Of a DNA stretch of 64,000 nt, positions 1-10,700 are shown piece after piece. Every line of letters begins with the position of its first letter. The stretch's first letter is position 1. The stretch covers positions 124,001 to 188,000 of the forward strand of contig NZ_JMSZ01000032.1 of the NCBI RefSeq assembly GCF_000691225.1, given 5' to 3'. Position numbers and translations under genes: made by a program. Origin of the DNA: Nitrincola lacisaponensis (GTDB lineage: Bacteria; Pseudomonadota; Gammaproteobacteria; Pseudomonadales; Balneatricaceae). The notes beneath the pieces are model-generated. The model was not told the origin of the DNA and searched no databases. It worked only from the letters and a program-made list of their open reading frames with translations.

Positions 1-62
1 CCCATTGTCATATCACGCTATTCTAACCTGTAAAGTTGATGGCGGATATGGTTTCAAGGTGT

Positions 63-764
63 CTATACGGGTTTCCGGATGGCGATCTGTGCAGCACGTC
101 CTGAACGGATCGACTCACAGGCCAATAACTCAAAACCACACATCTCCAGCAGATCACACAAATCCTCAGGATGATAGCGATTATGCTCCAGATAATGCAG
201 AAACTGAGCCTGTAACCATTCATCTGTGACCTGCGGGTCTGTGAGGGATACACCTTTCAGCTCATGCAGGAGGGCTGACTTGAGTGGCTGGCGCACCATA
301 TCCACCAGTATCACAACGCCACCAGGCTTCAGCCAGCGATACAGATTGCGAAACAGACTGACCGGCTGATGCAGCTCGTGAATCAGCCGGTTGGCAAGCG
401 CCACATCGACCGTTTCAAGCGCAAACAGCTCAGGCAGATCCAGATTCAGGTCAGCGACCTGAATCTGGACAGACGCTGGCAGATTATCTACCAGCTCCAG
501 CATGTATGGTGCGCATTCGATACCGGTTAGCTGCGCATCCGGGTAACGTTGATGCAGATCTTGCAGAAACAAACCTGGTCCACAGCCCAAATCAATCAGA
601 TGCGCAGTTGTATCCGGCGCCAAATTGACATGCGTGTTCCAGAAGGTTTGAAAGGACGCATCATGATTACGCTGATGACTTTCCAGCGTACGCTGAGCTG
701 CTAACCGCCCATCGCCTCCATGATGGCGTTCAAGATAAACCTGGGTTGTTTCAAGTGAGGACAT
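63..764 (-). CDS. SAM-dependent class I methyltransferase
   Basis: A 233-residue protein with the SAM-binding motif I (DLGCGPG, residues 58-64) followed by an acidic loop (GIECAPYMLE, 81-90), the Rossmann-fold arrangement of class I methyltransferases. A later hydrophobic strand with a KPGG turn (LKPGGVVILVDM) fits the post-motif III region. The ATG at 764 is preceded by AGGAAA about 8 nt upstream, so I prefer it over an in-frame start 90 bases further out. The substrate cannot be told from the sequence. It is divergent from the sigma-54 response regulator gene and shares a 228-bp upstream region with it. The call as a methyltransferase is firm; the role is unknown. Confidence 0.85.
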   Translation of the reverse strand: MSSLETTQVYLERHHGGDGRLAAQRTLESHQRNHDASFQTFWNTHVNLAPDTTAHLIDLGCGPGLFLQDLHQRYPDAQLTGIECAPYMLELVDNLPASVQIQVADLNLDLPELFALETVDVALANRLIHELHQPVSLFRNLYRWLKPGGVVILVDMVRQPLKSALLHELKGVSLTDPQVTDEWLQAQFLHYLEHNRYHPEDLCDLLEMCGFELLACESIRSGRAAQIAIRKPV

Positions 765-906
765 GCCGGCGTTTCCTGTGAGCAGAAGTACAATAATTAC
801 TTTAGTGTTGCTTAATGTACTATCTAATTTGTACATAGCAAAGCTGATGATCATTGCTGTCTTACCTTCTTGAAACTATGAGAGTGTGTTGATATCTGAT
901 AATTAC

Positions 907-941
907 CAGCATAATGCAGTGGTTTTGACTGCAAATTGCAG
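907..941. promoter_or_regulatory. LuxO-like operator sites upstream of the response regulator
   Basis: A perfect 13-bp palindrome CTGCAAATTGCAG (929-941) and an imperfect one CAGCATAATGCAG (907-919) lie 50-85 bp before the regulator start. The layout CTGCA-N3-TGCAG resembles the TTGCA-N3-TGCAA site known for Vibrio LuxO. The same sequence type recurs at 11922-11966. Autoregulation by the adjacent regulator is inferred. Confidence 0.55.
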
Positions 942-992
942 CTAAACTGCAATACGGGTGATTTTACCTACTAATTTTTATTCTGGAGATGT

Positions 993-2375
993 ATGAATAA
1001 ACCAGCACTGCTAATCGTTGAAGATGATGAGTTCTTGGCACGAGCCTATGCAGAATTTTTGAGTTGTACTGGGTGTCATATTGAGGTTGTGCATACGGGA
1101 CAACAGGCAATTTCATACTTGCAAATGGCTCCTCCTGCTATTTTATTACTCGATTTGGGATTGCCAGATATTCATGGTTTAGAAGTACTGGAGCATATTC
1201 GAAGGTCTGATCTAAAAACAAAAGTTATCATCGTCACTAGTGAAAATAGCGCAGATTCTGCTATGGATGCCGTCCGCATGGGGGCATATGACTATATGTT
1301 AAAACCACTGGATCAGCCTCGGTTACTGGTTATTATCAGAAAGCTTCTTGAGCAGCTGCTTCTAGAGGAGAAGCTTAGTGCAATAGAAAAAAGCCCTCGC
1401 AATCATTACTGTGGCTTTGTGGGGAGTTCAGCGCCTATGCAGGTTGTTTATCGCATTATTGATAATGTTGCTACCAGTAATGCTACAGTTTTTATTACTG
1501 GTGAAAGCGGTACTGGTAAAGAGTTGTGTGCAGAAGCAATACATCGTCAGAGTTCTCGGGCACAACTTCCCTTTGTTGCCTTGAATTGCGCAGCTATCCC
1601 ACGCGACTTGCTTGAGAGCGAGATCTTTGGGTATGTAAAAGGAGCTTTTACTGGAGCCTTACAGCCTAGAAAGGGCGCAGCTGCTCAGGCCAATGGAGGT
1701 ACGCTTTTTCTGGATGAAATTTGTGAGATGGACCTTGAGTTGCAGACAAAATTGCTGCGTTTTATTCAAACCCGTCAATACCGTCCAGTAGGTGCTACAC
1801 AAGAAGAGTGTGTTGATGTGCGATTTGTGTGCGCAACCAATAGAGATCCGTGGCATGAGGTCAGGGCAGGGCGGTTTCGTGAAGATCTCTATTACCGGCT
1901 TTATGTCGTGCCTATTGATCTACCGCCACTGCGTAACCGTGATCAAGATGTTTTGATATTGGCACATCACTTCTTACGTCAATACTCATTACAGGAGGGT
2001 AAACACTTTGAAGGATTTAGTCATGATGCAGTGAATATTCTTCTTACTCAGGCGTTCCCAGGTAATGTCCGTGAGCTGCAGAATATTATCCGTCGGATAG
2101 TTGTTCTTCACAAGGGAGGACTTGTTACCCATTCCATGTTGGATCTAAAAAGCAAGAGCGCTTATTCAGATCTATGTGAACCCGCTAAAAATAAAATGGT
2201 TACTGAAGCTGAACATAGCGGAGCCCCTATTCGCAGACTTGCTGATGTTGAACGTGAATACATCGAGCAGGCTATTAGTCAGTGTAATGGAAGTGTTATT
2301 GAAGCCGCTCGCCATTTAGGTGTCAGTGATTCCACTCTTTACCGGAAGCTTAATCGCTGGGGAAAAAGTATATAA
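993..2375 (+). CDS. Sigma-54-dependent response regulator, NtrC/LuxO-like
   Basis: Domain order is receiver (1-120, acidic pair D11/D12, phospho-acceptor D54, K104), AAA+ sigma-54 activator domain (about 140-375) and C-terminal Fis-type helix-turn-helix. Walker A GESGTGKE is at 170-177, the sigma-54 contact loop GAFTGA at 217-222 and Walker B TLFLDE at 237-242; all key residues are intact. Length (460 aa) is normal for the family. GGAGA lies 6 nt before the ATG. It probably receives phosphate from the hybrid kinases and HPt protein encoded just downstream, then activates the -24/-12 promoters at 2386 and 12010. LuxO similarity rests on architecture and on the neighbouring CTGCA-N3-TGCAG sites; a quorum-sensing role is not shown. 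Confidence 0.9.
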   Translation: MNKPALLIVEDDEFLARAYAEFLSCTGCHIEVVHTGQQAISYLQMAPPAILLLDLGLPDIHGLEVLEHIRRSDLKTKVIIVTSENSADSAMDAVRMGAYDYMLKPLDQPRLLVIIRKLLEQLLLEEKLSAIEKSPRNHYCGFVGSSAPMQVVYRIIDNVATSNATVFITGESGTGKELCAEAIHRQSSRAQLPFVALNCAAIPRDLLESEIFGYVKGAFTGALQPRKGAAAQANGGTLFLDEICEMDLELQTKLLRFIQTRQYRPVGATQEECVDVRFVCATNRDPWHEVRAGRFREDLYYRLYVVPIDLPPLRNRDQDVLILAHHFLRQYSLQEGKHFEGFSHDAVNILLTQAFPGNVRELQNIIRRIVVLHKGGLVTHSMLDLKSKSAYSDLCEPAKNKMVTEAEHSGAPIRRLADVEREYIEQAISQCNGSVIEAARHLGVSDSTLYRKLNRWGKSI

Positions 2376-2385
2376 ACCACATTAC

Positions 2386-2401
2386 TGGTATGGTTTTTGC
2401 T
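2386..2401 (+). promoter_or_regulatory. Sigma-54 (-24/-12) promoter of the kinase operon
   Basis: TGGTATGGTTTTTGCT has the GG-N10-GC core (GG 2387-2388, GC 2399-2400) of a -24/-12 promoter. It lies 67-82 bp upstream of the hybrid kinase start. Twelve of the core bases are shared with the element at 12010-12025 in front of the chemoreceptor gene. The sigma-54 activator encoded immediately upstream is the obvious candidate to drive it. Confidence 0.7.
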
Positions 2402-2467
2402 TGCTTTAATGTGAATATCACACAATAAATTCCCGGCAAGCATCGTATTAAGCATAGGGTAAAGCTA

Positions 2468-5209
2468 GTGACTCATGAGCAAAAGGCTAATCAGATATTG
2501 GCAAAATTGCGTGAACAGTTTATCGCGCAACTGCCGGAAAAAATGCATGCCATTGCTCAGCAGGCAGGCTGCATTGACCTGACATCCCCCACCCATTCTG
2601 AATTGTTAGCCTTGCATCGTCTGCTCCATAACCTGACCGGCAGCGCCGGTACGTTTGGTTTGCATTCGCTGAGTGATATGGCGCGACAAACAGAGCGGCT
2701 GCTCGATCATCTGCGCAACACCGAAGATAAAGTCGAACAACAGGCCATAGCTTCAGCCTTATCGGTTGCCTTGCAACGCATGGACAAGCTCGCACGCAGC
2801 GCCCCTGATCGGCATGCTCCCAGCCTGACTGCTCCCAAGGTGATGCGGCCTCCCAAGGGCAAGCGTTCGCCGTTGCTTTATGTGGTAGAGGATGACAGTC
2901 AGCAAGGCCAAAAACTCATCGGGGTGCTCGAGGAAGCTGGGTACTGTCCACGTCTGCTGGATGGCCTGTCAGCCTTCTCTGCAGCGATGCGGGCGGATGA
3001 ACTACCCGCTGCCATTATTATCGATATGGTGTTCCCGGATGGTGATTTAGCCGGCGCAGAGTATATCCGGCAGGAACGCGAGGCATATTCCGGGAGTTTT
3101 CCACCGGTGGTGTTTTTGTCGGTACGACAGGATCTGGATGCCCGTCTGGCGGCCTATCGCAGTGGTGCTGCTCATTATTTAAATAAACCTGTTTCTTCTG
3201 AACGTTTGCTGCGCCTGCTGGACGAGATCACTCAACGGGTCCCCCCTGAACCCTATCGGGTACTGATGGTGGATGATGAACCCCTCATCCTGGAGGCACA
3301 GGCCAGTATGTTGCGGGCCGCCGGTATGCAGGTTTCAACCCTTCAGGACCCACGAAAGACTCTGGAGCAAATGCAGACCCTGGATCCGGAAGTATTAGTC
3401 CTGGATTTTCACATGCCAGAGATTAGTGGACCGGAACTGGCGGCACTTCTGCGTGAGGACGAGCGCTACCACCAGCTTCCGATAGTATTTCTATCGGCTG
3501 AGTTGGATCCGGATTGGCAGTCACAGGCACTCAGCCTTGGGGGTGATGACTTTCTGCAAAAACCGGTTGTCCCTGACTATCTCATCAACCGGGTTAGTTC
3601 GCGTGCTCATCGTGCCCGCGAGCTGCGAGCCAAACAGTCAGAGATACAACAACTGCTCTATCAGCGCGAACGTGAACACCTGGCGCTCAATCAACATGCC
3701 ATTGTCAGTATTGCCGACAGTGCTGGCAATATCACCTATGTCAACGACCTGTTTTGTGATATCAGCGGTTATTGTCCTGAAGAGCTGCTGGGAAAGAACC
3801 ATCGCCTGCTCAAATCCGGTCAGCACCCGGACAGCCTCTACAAGGAGATGTGGGCCACCATCGTCTCCGGCCAGACGTGGTTTGGCGAGGTCTGCAACCG
3901 GCGCAAGGATGGCAGCCTGTACTGGGTTGAATCAACAATTACTCCCTTTCTGGATGAGAGTGGCAAGCCATACCAATACGTATCAATCCGTACTGACATC
4001 AGTCATGCAAAAGCTGTTGAGCAGGAGCTTGCACGTCTATCGCAGGTGGCCAGTCAAACCACTAACGGTGTGGTGATTACCGACATGGCTGGTCGGGTAG
4101 AGTGGGTCAACGATGGCTTTACCCGTATATCCGGCTACACTCTCGACGATATGCTTGGTCGCAAACCGGGGGAGTTGCTGCAGGGGCCGGAAACCGATCC
4201 CTGCACTCTTGCCAGGATACGTGCGGCACTGGAGCGAGGGGAAGGGTTTAAGGCTGACCTGGTCAATTACACCAATGAAAACAAGCCCTATTGGATTCGT
4301 ATTCAGTGTAATCCACTACGTGATAACAAGGGCTCGCTGCAGGGTTTTATGGCCATCGAGTCCGACGTGACGCAGGAAAAAGAAGATGCCTACCAGCTTG
4401 CCGCTACCCTGGAATCCACCAAGGACGGTATTCTGGCGGTAGACGCCAGCGGTAAGATGCTGTTTATGAACCTGCAGTTCCGCCAGATGTGGAGCATGAC
4501 CGAACCCATGGCGGATAGCACCAGCGATGAACAGCTGCTCGCCCATGCCATGACACAGCTGCTCGACCCCGAAGGTTTCATGCAAAAGGTAAAGGTCCTA
4601 TACCAGTCGACGGAGGAGCTCGACGACTTGATAGAACTGCTCGACGGGCGCGTCTTTGAACGCCACTCCAAGCCCTTGCGGCGTGATGGGAAATCAGTTG
4701 GACGGTTGTGGAGCTTTCACGATATTACCCAGCGGCTGCGTGCAGAACAGGCTGCCGAGGCTGCCAAGGAGCGCCTGCGTCGTGGCCAGCTATATGCAAA
4801 TATTGGTACTTGGGAGTGGGATATTGTTACAGGCGAACTGTTCTGGAGTGAACGCATAGCGCCGTTATTTGGCTACCCTGCTGGCGATCTGGAAACCTCC
4901 TACGTTAACTTTCTGGCTGCAGTACATCCTGATGACCGTCAGGCAGTAATTGATGCCGTTGCCGCTTGTATAGAAAATGATGCGCCTTACGATATAGAGC
5001 ACCGCGTGGTGTGGCCAGATGGAACTGTCCGTTGGCTTCTGGAGCGTGGCGCAGTGCAGCGTGATGCCGAGGGCAACCCCTTGAGTATGATTGGTGTGGT
5101 ACAGGATATCGATGAGCGCAAACGGGCCGTACAGGATCTGTTGATTTTCCGTCGTGTATTCGATGCCACCGAACAGGGAATAGGTGTGACCGATGCGGAG
5201 GGCTTCTAA
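2468..5209 (+). CDS. Hybrid histidine kinase, N-terminal part (HPt-REC-REC-PAS x4), cut by in-frame TAA
   Basis: Starts with GTG after AGGG. It carries an HPt domain (about 1-110, H54 in an HNLTGSAG motif), two receivers (about 135-255 with D186, and 265-385 with D313) and four PAS domains (about 400-890). A fifth PAS begins at about 892 and is cut after ...TDAEGF by TAA at 5207-5209. The sequence after the stop continues in the same frame and completes that PAS, followed by HisKA, ATPase and receiver. The unbroken gene would encode about 1402 residues. As it stands this part has sensor and phosphotransfer modules but no kinase core. Either the gene is a recent pseudogene, the stop is a sequencing error, or it is read through. 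An HPt at the N-terminus is unusual. Confidence 0.85.
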   Translation: MTHEQKANQILAKLREQFIAQLPEKMHAIAQQAGCIDLTSPTHSELLALHRLLHNLTGSAGTFGLHSLSDMARQTERLLDHLRNTEDKVEQQAIASALSVALQRMDKLARSAPDRHAPSLTAPKVMRPPKGKRSPLLYVVEDDSQQGQKLIGVLEEAGYCPRLLDGLSAFSAAMRADELPAAIIIDMVFPDGDLAGAEYIRQEREAYSGSFPPVVFLSVRQDLDARLAAYRSGAAHYLNKPVSSERLLRLLDEITQRVPPEPYRVLMVDDEPLILEAQASMLRAAGMQVSTLQDPRKTLEQMQTLDPEVLVLDFHMPEISGPELAALLREDERYHQLPIVFLSAELDPDWQSQALSLGGDDFLQKPVVPDYLINRVSSRAHRARELRAKQSEIQQLLYQREREHLALNQHAIVSIADSAGNITYVNDLFCDISGYCPEELLGKNHRLLKSGQHPDSLYKEMWATIVSGQTWFGEVCNRRKDGSLYWVESTITPFLDESGKPYQYVSIRTDISHAKAVEQELARLSQVASQTTNGVVITDMAGRVEWVNDGFTRISGYTLDDMLGRKPGELLQGPETDPCTLARIRAALERGEGFKADLVNYTNENKPYWIRIQCNPLRDNKGSLQGFMAIESDVTQEKEDAYQLAATLESTKDGILAVDASGKMLFMNLQFRQMWSMTEPMADSTSDEQLLAHAMTQLLDPEGFMQKVKVLYQSTEELDDLIELLDGRVFERHSKPLRRDGKSVGRLWSFHDITQRLRAEQAAEAAKERLRRGQLYANIGTWEWDIVTGELFWSERIAPLFGYPAGDLETSYVNFLAAVHPDDRQAVIDAVAACIENDAPYDIEHRVVWPDGTVRWLLERGAVQRDAEGNPLSMIGVVQDIDERKRAVQDLLIFRRVFDATEQGIGVTDAEGF

Positions 5210-6676
5210 GTCTACAGTAATCCGGCGCATGATCACTTGTTAGGATACTCGTCGCACATGTGCCAAGGTATGCACTTTACTCAGTTCTTATCTGAAGAGG
5301 CTATGCAATGGGCACCTGAGACCATTATGGATACTGCGGCTAAGGGGGAGAGTTGGACAGGGTTATTACAACTTCAGCGTCAGGATGGTGAAAAGCTCAT
5401 TAGCACTGCTAATATAGGATCTATCGCTGGGCCAGATGGTCGCCTGCAGTACTTGTTTAATATTATGAGCGATTACACCAGCGAGTTGCTGCGCCAGCAA
5501 CAGCTTTTTGCTGCAAAAGAAGAGGCTGATCGTGCCAACCAGGCTAAATCGTCCTTTTTATCCAGTATGAGTCATGAATTACGTACACCGATGAACGCCA
5601 TCCTCGGTTTTGCCCAAATGCTTGAATATGATGATGCTCTGGATGCTGATCAACAGGATAATGTCCATGAGATCATCAAAGCCGGTAATCATCTACTTGT
5701 GCTGATTAACGAAGTGCTGGATCTATCCAAAATAGAGTCAGGTCATCTTGAGCTGTCTCTGGAACCAGTGGAAGTCTATCCGCTCATGGACGAGTGCTTA
5801 TCGCTGATAAAACCTCTAGCACAAAAGCACCAGATCCATGTTAAACATTGTGGACTGGAAGCATGGTGGGTGCGTGCCGATCGTACTCGCTTCAAGCAGG
5901 TTTTACTCAACTTGCTTTCAAACGCGGTCAAGTACAACCGTGAGGGAGGCGAGGTGAGTGTGACAATTCAGCCCGAAGGCTTAGAGCGACTGCGTGTATT
6001 GATCAGCGATACGGGCAAGGGTATTGCCCCTGAGCGACTTGGTGAACTATTTGATCCCTTTAACCGTCTGGATGCCGAAGGCAGTACGGTGGAGGGTACA
6101 GGTATTGGTCTGACAATTACCCGCCAGATTATGGAAATGATGGGGGGGCGCGTCGATGTGAAGAGTGAATTAGGGGTTGGCAGTACCTTCTGGCTGGAGT
6201 TGCCGCTGGAGTCCCGGGGCGATGAGGCAGGTTCAGCTGGACTGCTGAACACTACTGAAAGTGAAAACAGATTCATCCCGGCCGAACAGCAGCACTTGGT
6301 GTTGTATATCGAGGATAACCCGGCCAATCTGAAGCTGATAGCCAGCCTTATGGGTCGTCTACCTCATATTCATCTGCTCACCGCGCATTTGCCTGAGTTG
6401 GGATTGGAGTTGGCCCGGGTACGCAAACCAGCACTGATCCTGCTGGATATAAATATGCCCAGTATGGACGGCTATCAGGTATTGAAGATCCTGAAGCAGG
6501 ATGCCGAACTAAAAGAGATCCCGGTACTGGCTGTTACCGCGAATGCCATGCCTCGGGATATTGAACGTGGTAAGCAGGCAGGGTTTGCCGATTACATTAC
6601 CAAACCCATTCACGTGAATACTTTCCTCGATAGCGTTGATCACTGGCTTGGGCAGAAAAGTAATTCAGAGACATAA
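5210..6676 (+). CDS. Hybrid histidine kinase, C-terminal part (PAS-HisKA-HATPase-REC)
   Basis: Continues in the same frame directly after the TAA at 5207-5209. It has the second half of a PAS domain, a coiled linker, HisKA with phospho-accepting His in SHELRTPMN (H1036 if counted from 2468), an ATPase with N box (NLLSNAVKYN), DTGKGI and GTGIGL boxes, and a C-terminal receiver (LLDINMP, D1327 by the same count). The only nearby starts are TTG 5237 and later ATGs, none with a clear ribosome-binding site, so independent translation looks poor. It ends 3 bases before the HD-GYP gene, so the operon is otherwise tight. Best read as the catalytic half of the interrupted kinase gene. Confidence 0.85.
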   Translation, partial: VYSNPAHDHLLGYSSHMCQGMHFTQFLSEEAMQWAPETIMDTAAKGESWTGLLQLQRQDGEKLISTANIGSIAGPDGRLQYLFNIMSDYTSELLRQQQLFAAKEEADRANQAKSSFLSSMSHELRTPMNAILGFAQMLEYDDALDADQQDNVHEIIKAGNHLLVLINEVLDLSKIESGHLELSLEPVEVYPLMDECLSLIKPLAQKHQIHVKHCGLEAWWVRADRTRFKQVLLNLLSNAVKYNREGGEVSVTIQPEGLERLRVLISDTGKGIAPERLGELFDPFNRLDAEGSTVEGTGIGLTITRQIMEMMGGRVDVKSELGVGSTFWLELPLESRGDEAGSAGLLNTTESENRFIPAEQQHLVLYIEDNPANLKLIASLMGRLPHIHLLTAHLPELGLELARVRKPALILLDINMPSMDGYQVLKILKQDAELKEIPVLAVTANAMPRDIERGKQAGFADYITKPIHVNTFLDSVDHWLGQKSNSET

Positions 6677-6679
6677 ACT

Positions 6680-7753
6680 ATGTTACTTCATACCAACGAG
6701 CACCACTTTGCACGTATTCTGATCGTGGATGATGAACCTGCCAATCTGAAGCTGCTGGACAAGATGTTGTCGGGGCAGGGCTATCAGGATTGTGTTCTTA
6801 TCCGCGACCCGCGCGAGGTGTTGCATAGTTACCAACAGCAACGCCCTGATTTGATCTTGTTGGATATCAATATGCCGCATCTGGATGGTTATCAAGTGAT
6901 GGAGCAACTGGTAGCACTGAATGACCCATTGTTACCGCCCATCGTGATCCTTACAGCGCAGCATACCAAAGACTACCTGCTACGAGCCCTAGCTGGAGGT
7001 GCCCGGGATTTTGTCAGTAAGCCGTTTGACCGTAATGAGCTGTTGATGCGGGTACGCAATTTGCTTGATGCCCAGTTAGCTCATCGTATGCTGCATAGCC
7101 AGAAAGATGTGTTGGAAGATATGGTACGTCAGCGTACTGAAGAGTTACACGCCACGCGCCTGCAGGTAGTACAGCGACTTGGCATGGCCGCGGAATACCG
7201 AGATGAGGAAACGGGCTTCCATATACTGCGTATGAGCCATATATGTGCTCTGCTTGCCAAGCAGATCGGTTGGGATGATGAGCAGTGTGATCTGATGCTC
7301 AACGCCAGTCCTATGCATGATATAGGAAAAATTGGCATTCCTGATGCGATTTTACTCAAGCCGGGTAAGTTCGAACCACATGAGTGGGAAATCATAAAAA
7401 ACCATGCCGTTATCGGCGCCAAGTTGCTCGAGGGTGACGACTCTGCTTTGATGCGTATGGCTCGCGAGATTGCGCTCACTCACCATGAAAAATGGGATGG
7501 TAGTGGCTATCCTAATGGTCTGGTCGGCGAAGCTATACCCATATCTGGGCGCATTGCTGCGTTGGCCGATGTGTTTGATGCGCTGACCTCGACTCGCCCC
7601 TACAAAAAGGCCTGGTCAGTCGAGGCGGCAGTAGACCTGATCAAGGAAAGTAGTGGCAGCCATTTCGACCCGGATCTAGTTGAAGTATTTCTGCGCAAGC
7701 TGCCCGACATCCTGGCCATCAGCGCACGTTACGCTGAACCGGAAGAAGCATGA
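6680..7753 (+). CDS. Response regulator with HD-GYP phosphodiesterase domain
   Basis: An N-terminal receiver (about 10-130, D62 in LLDINMP, K114) is joined by a coiled linker (130-165) to an HD-GYP domain (about 165-345). The metal-binding HD pair is H213-D214 in MHDIGKIG and the GYP signature is at 276-278. The family hydrolyses cyclic di-GMP, so kinase signals from this operon would lower cyclic di-GMP. It starts 3 bases after the hybrid kinase and overlaps the next kinase gene by ATGA, which indicates translational coupling. All recognisable catalytic residues are present. Confidence 0.93.
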   Translation: MLLHTNEHHFARILIVDDEPANLKLLDKMLSGQGYQDCVLIRDPREVLHSYQQQRPDLILLDINMPHLDGYQVMEQLVALNDPLLPPIVILTAQHTKDYLLRALAGGARDFVSKPFDRNELLMRVRNLLDAQLAHRMLHSQKDVLEDMVRQRTEELHATRLQVVQRLGMAAEYRDEETGFHILRMSHICALLAKQIGWDDEQCDLMLNASPMHDIGKIGIPDAILLKPGKFEPHEWEIIKNHAVIGAKLLEGDDSALMRMAREIALTHHEKWDGSGYPNGLVGEAIPISGRIAALADVFDALTSTRPYKKAWSVEAAVDLIKESSGSHFDPDLVEVFLRKLPDILAISARYAEPEEA

Positions 7754-10700
7754 TGCAAGCACCCAGACAGCCGGACAATGAGGCGGCGCGTCACGCCGCC
7801 TTGCAGAAGCTCAGGCTGCTCGATACTGAAGCAGAGGAGCGCTTTGATCGCCTTACCCGCCTGGCCAAACATCTATTTTCTGTGCCGATAGCCTTGGTTT
7901 CGTTGGTGGATGAAAATCGCCAGTGGTTCAAGTCTCGCCAGGGGCTGGACGCCTGCGAGACCGGGCGGGATATCTCATTTTGTGGGCATACCATTATTAA
8001 TAATGCCATTTTCGAAATTATCGATGCCAGCCTTGATCCTCGTTTTGCCGACAACCCTCTGGTGAGCGGGCCACCACATATCCGCTTTTACGCTGGCGCA
8101 CCCTTGACCACGCTCGATGGCTACCGTATCGGTACTCTATGTCTTATTGATACTAAACCGCGGCAGCTGACGGCTATAGAGCTTAGTTCTCTGCGTGATC
8201 TTGCCGACTGTGTGGAAGCTGAAGTTAATCAGATAATCCTTAAAAAGCAGAGCCAACTGCTGAGTCAAACTCAGCAACTGAGCAAGATCATTACTCGTAC
8301 CCAATCACAGTTTATCCAAGAGGAAGGCCAGCGTAACAAGATTTTTCATGGTCTGCTGGAGGAAGTTCTTGAGTTAACCGAGAGTGAATATGGCTTTATA
8401 GGTGAGGTGCTGTATAACGATGAGAGTATACCCTACCTGAAGATATACAATATGAGCAATATCACTTGGGATCAAGGCACCCATGCTTTATATCAGAGCA
8501 AGGTTATACAGGGGCTGGAATTTACCAATCTTAATACTCTGTTCGGAGCGGTCATCACCACTGGTGAGCCAGTGATTGCCAATGACCCTCATAACGACCC
8601 GCGAAGTGGTGGCTTGCCTGAGGGGCACCTTGTGATGCATGCCTTTCTCGGTATTCCGATACACTGCGGTGATAAACTGGTCGCCATGCTGGGTATTGCC
8701 AACCGCCCCGGGGGTTACGATCAGGCACTATTGGATTTTATGCGCCCACTCACCATAACGCTTGGCCAACTAGTGGAAGCCGCACGGATCAAACAGCGGC
8801 AGCAGCAGGATGAATGCCGTCTCTCTTCGGTTATTGAAGGCACCAATATTGGTATTTGGGAATGGAATGTTCAGACGGGTCAGACCATCTTCAATGAGCG
8901 TTGGGCTGAAATAGTCGGCTATACACTGGCAGAGCTGCAGCCTATCAATATCCAAACCTGGCTCGATCTGGCTCATCCGGAAGACCTTAAACAATCTGAG
9001 ATGATGCTGGAACGCCATTTTTCAGGTGAGCTGGCTTACTACGATGTTAAGTGCCGCATGCGCCATAAGCTGGGGCACTGGGTGTGGGTGCATGATCGCG
9101 GATGTGTTATGAGCTGGACATCGCAAGGCAAGCCATTGCAAATGTTTGGCACTCACGCTGATATTACTGAACAAGTCTTGATGAATGATGCTATTGACCA
9201 ACAGCGCTGGTTATATGAGCAGATTCTGGAACAGTCTATGGCAGGTTATTGGGATTGGATGCTCCAGCAGGGTACTGAGTATTTAAGTCTCGGCTTTAAG
9301 CAGATGTTTGGTTATGACGATCATGAAATGGAGAATCGGCCAGAGTCATGGCAGAAAATTATTTTTCAGGAAGATCTGCCTGGCGTACTTGAATGCTTCG
9401 ATCAACATATCAGGAGTCATGGGCAAGTCCCGTTTGATAACACCGTCCGCTATCATCATAAGAATGGCTCAACTGTTTGGGTGCGTTGTATTGGAAAAGT
9501 GATTGAATGGGGGCCGGATGAGCAGCCTGTTCGTATGATTGGCTGCCATATAGACATCACTGACCTAAAGCAGTCTGAGCAGGCTCTTAAGCTTAGCGAG
9601 TCACGCCTGCGAGGGCTTTTTGAACTATCACCTATAGGCATTGCGCTAAATGAGTTTGATACCGGTCGTTTTGTGGATCTTAACGACGCATTATTGGCTC
9701 CCACTGGTTACACTCGTGAGGAGTTTACTGATCTGAGCTATATGTCCATCACCCCGAAGGAATACTGGCCTGAGGAAGTCCTTCAACTGGAGAAAATGGA
9801 AAAAACTGGACGCTTTGGTCCTTTTGAAAAGGAATATATCCGTAAGGATGGCAGCCGTTATCCGGTACTACTCAATGGTATGGTGGTGTATGACCCGTCT
9901 GGACGAAAGTTGATCTGGTCGATGATCGAAGATATTTCTGAACGTAAACGCATCGAACTGATGAAAAGGGAGTTTATTTCAACCGTCAGCCATGAGTTGC
10001 GTACCCCGCTCACATCGATCACTGGTGCACTGGGTCTGCTAAAGGGTGGTGTGGTATGTGAGTTACCAGAGTCGATGCGAGATATGCTCGAGATTGCACA
10101 TAGGAACAGTCTTCGCCTAACCCATCTTATTAATGACTTATTGGATATGGAAAAAATTGAAGCTGGCAAACTGCAATTTAAAATGCAGGTACAGCCGTTG
10201 ATGCCGCTGATTGAACAGGCTTTGGAAGAAAACCGTTCATATGGTACTGATCGAAGAGTGGGTCTGTTATTAACACATTATGATCACAGTATTTTGGTAC
10301 GAGTAGATTCAAATCGTCTGATGCAAATTTTGGCAAATTTGCTCTCTAATGCGATCAAGTTTTCACCTGAGGGTTCCGAGGTGAAAATAAGTATTGTGAA
10401 AAAGCGAAATAAAGTGGTTATCAGTGTTACTGATCAAGGTCCCGGCATTGCCGACTCTTTTCGTGAGCGTATTTTTAAAAAATTCTCTCAAGCAGATTCT
10501 TCGAATGTCCGGGAGCAAGGTGGCACAGGTCTCGGGTTAGCGATTACCCGGGAGCTTGTAGAGGCGATGGCTGGATCGATTGGCTTCGATTCCTCAGAGG
10601 GAGCAGGTTCGACTTTCTGGTTTGAGCTACCCATACAAGATCACCTTGAAAGTAGACTATTTAGTGATGAATTACCTACCTCGAGTTTTAATGAAGCTTC

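Noticed and set aside
5207-5209. Stop codon as selenocysteine or pyrrolysine recoding
   Set aside because: The codon is TAA, not TGA or TAG, and no SECIS-like element was seen.
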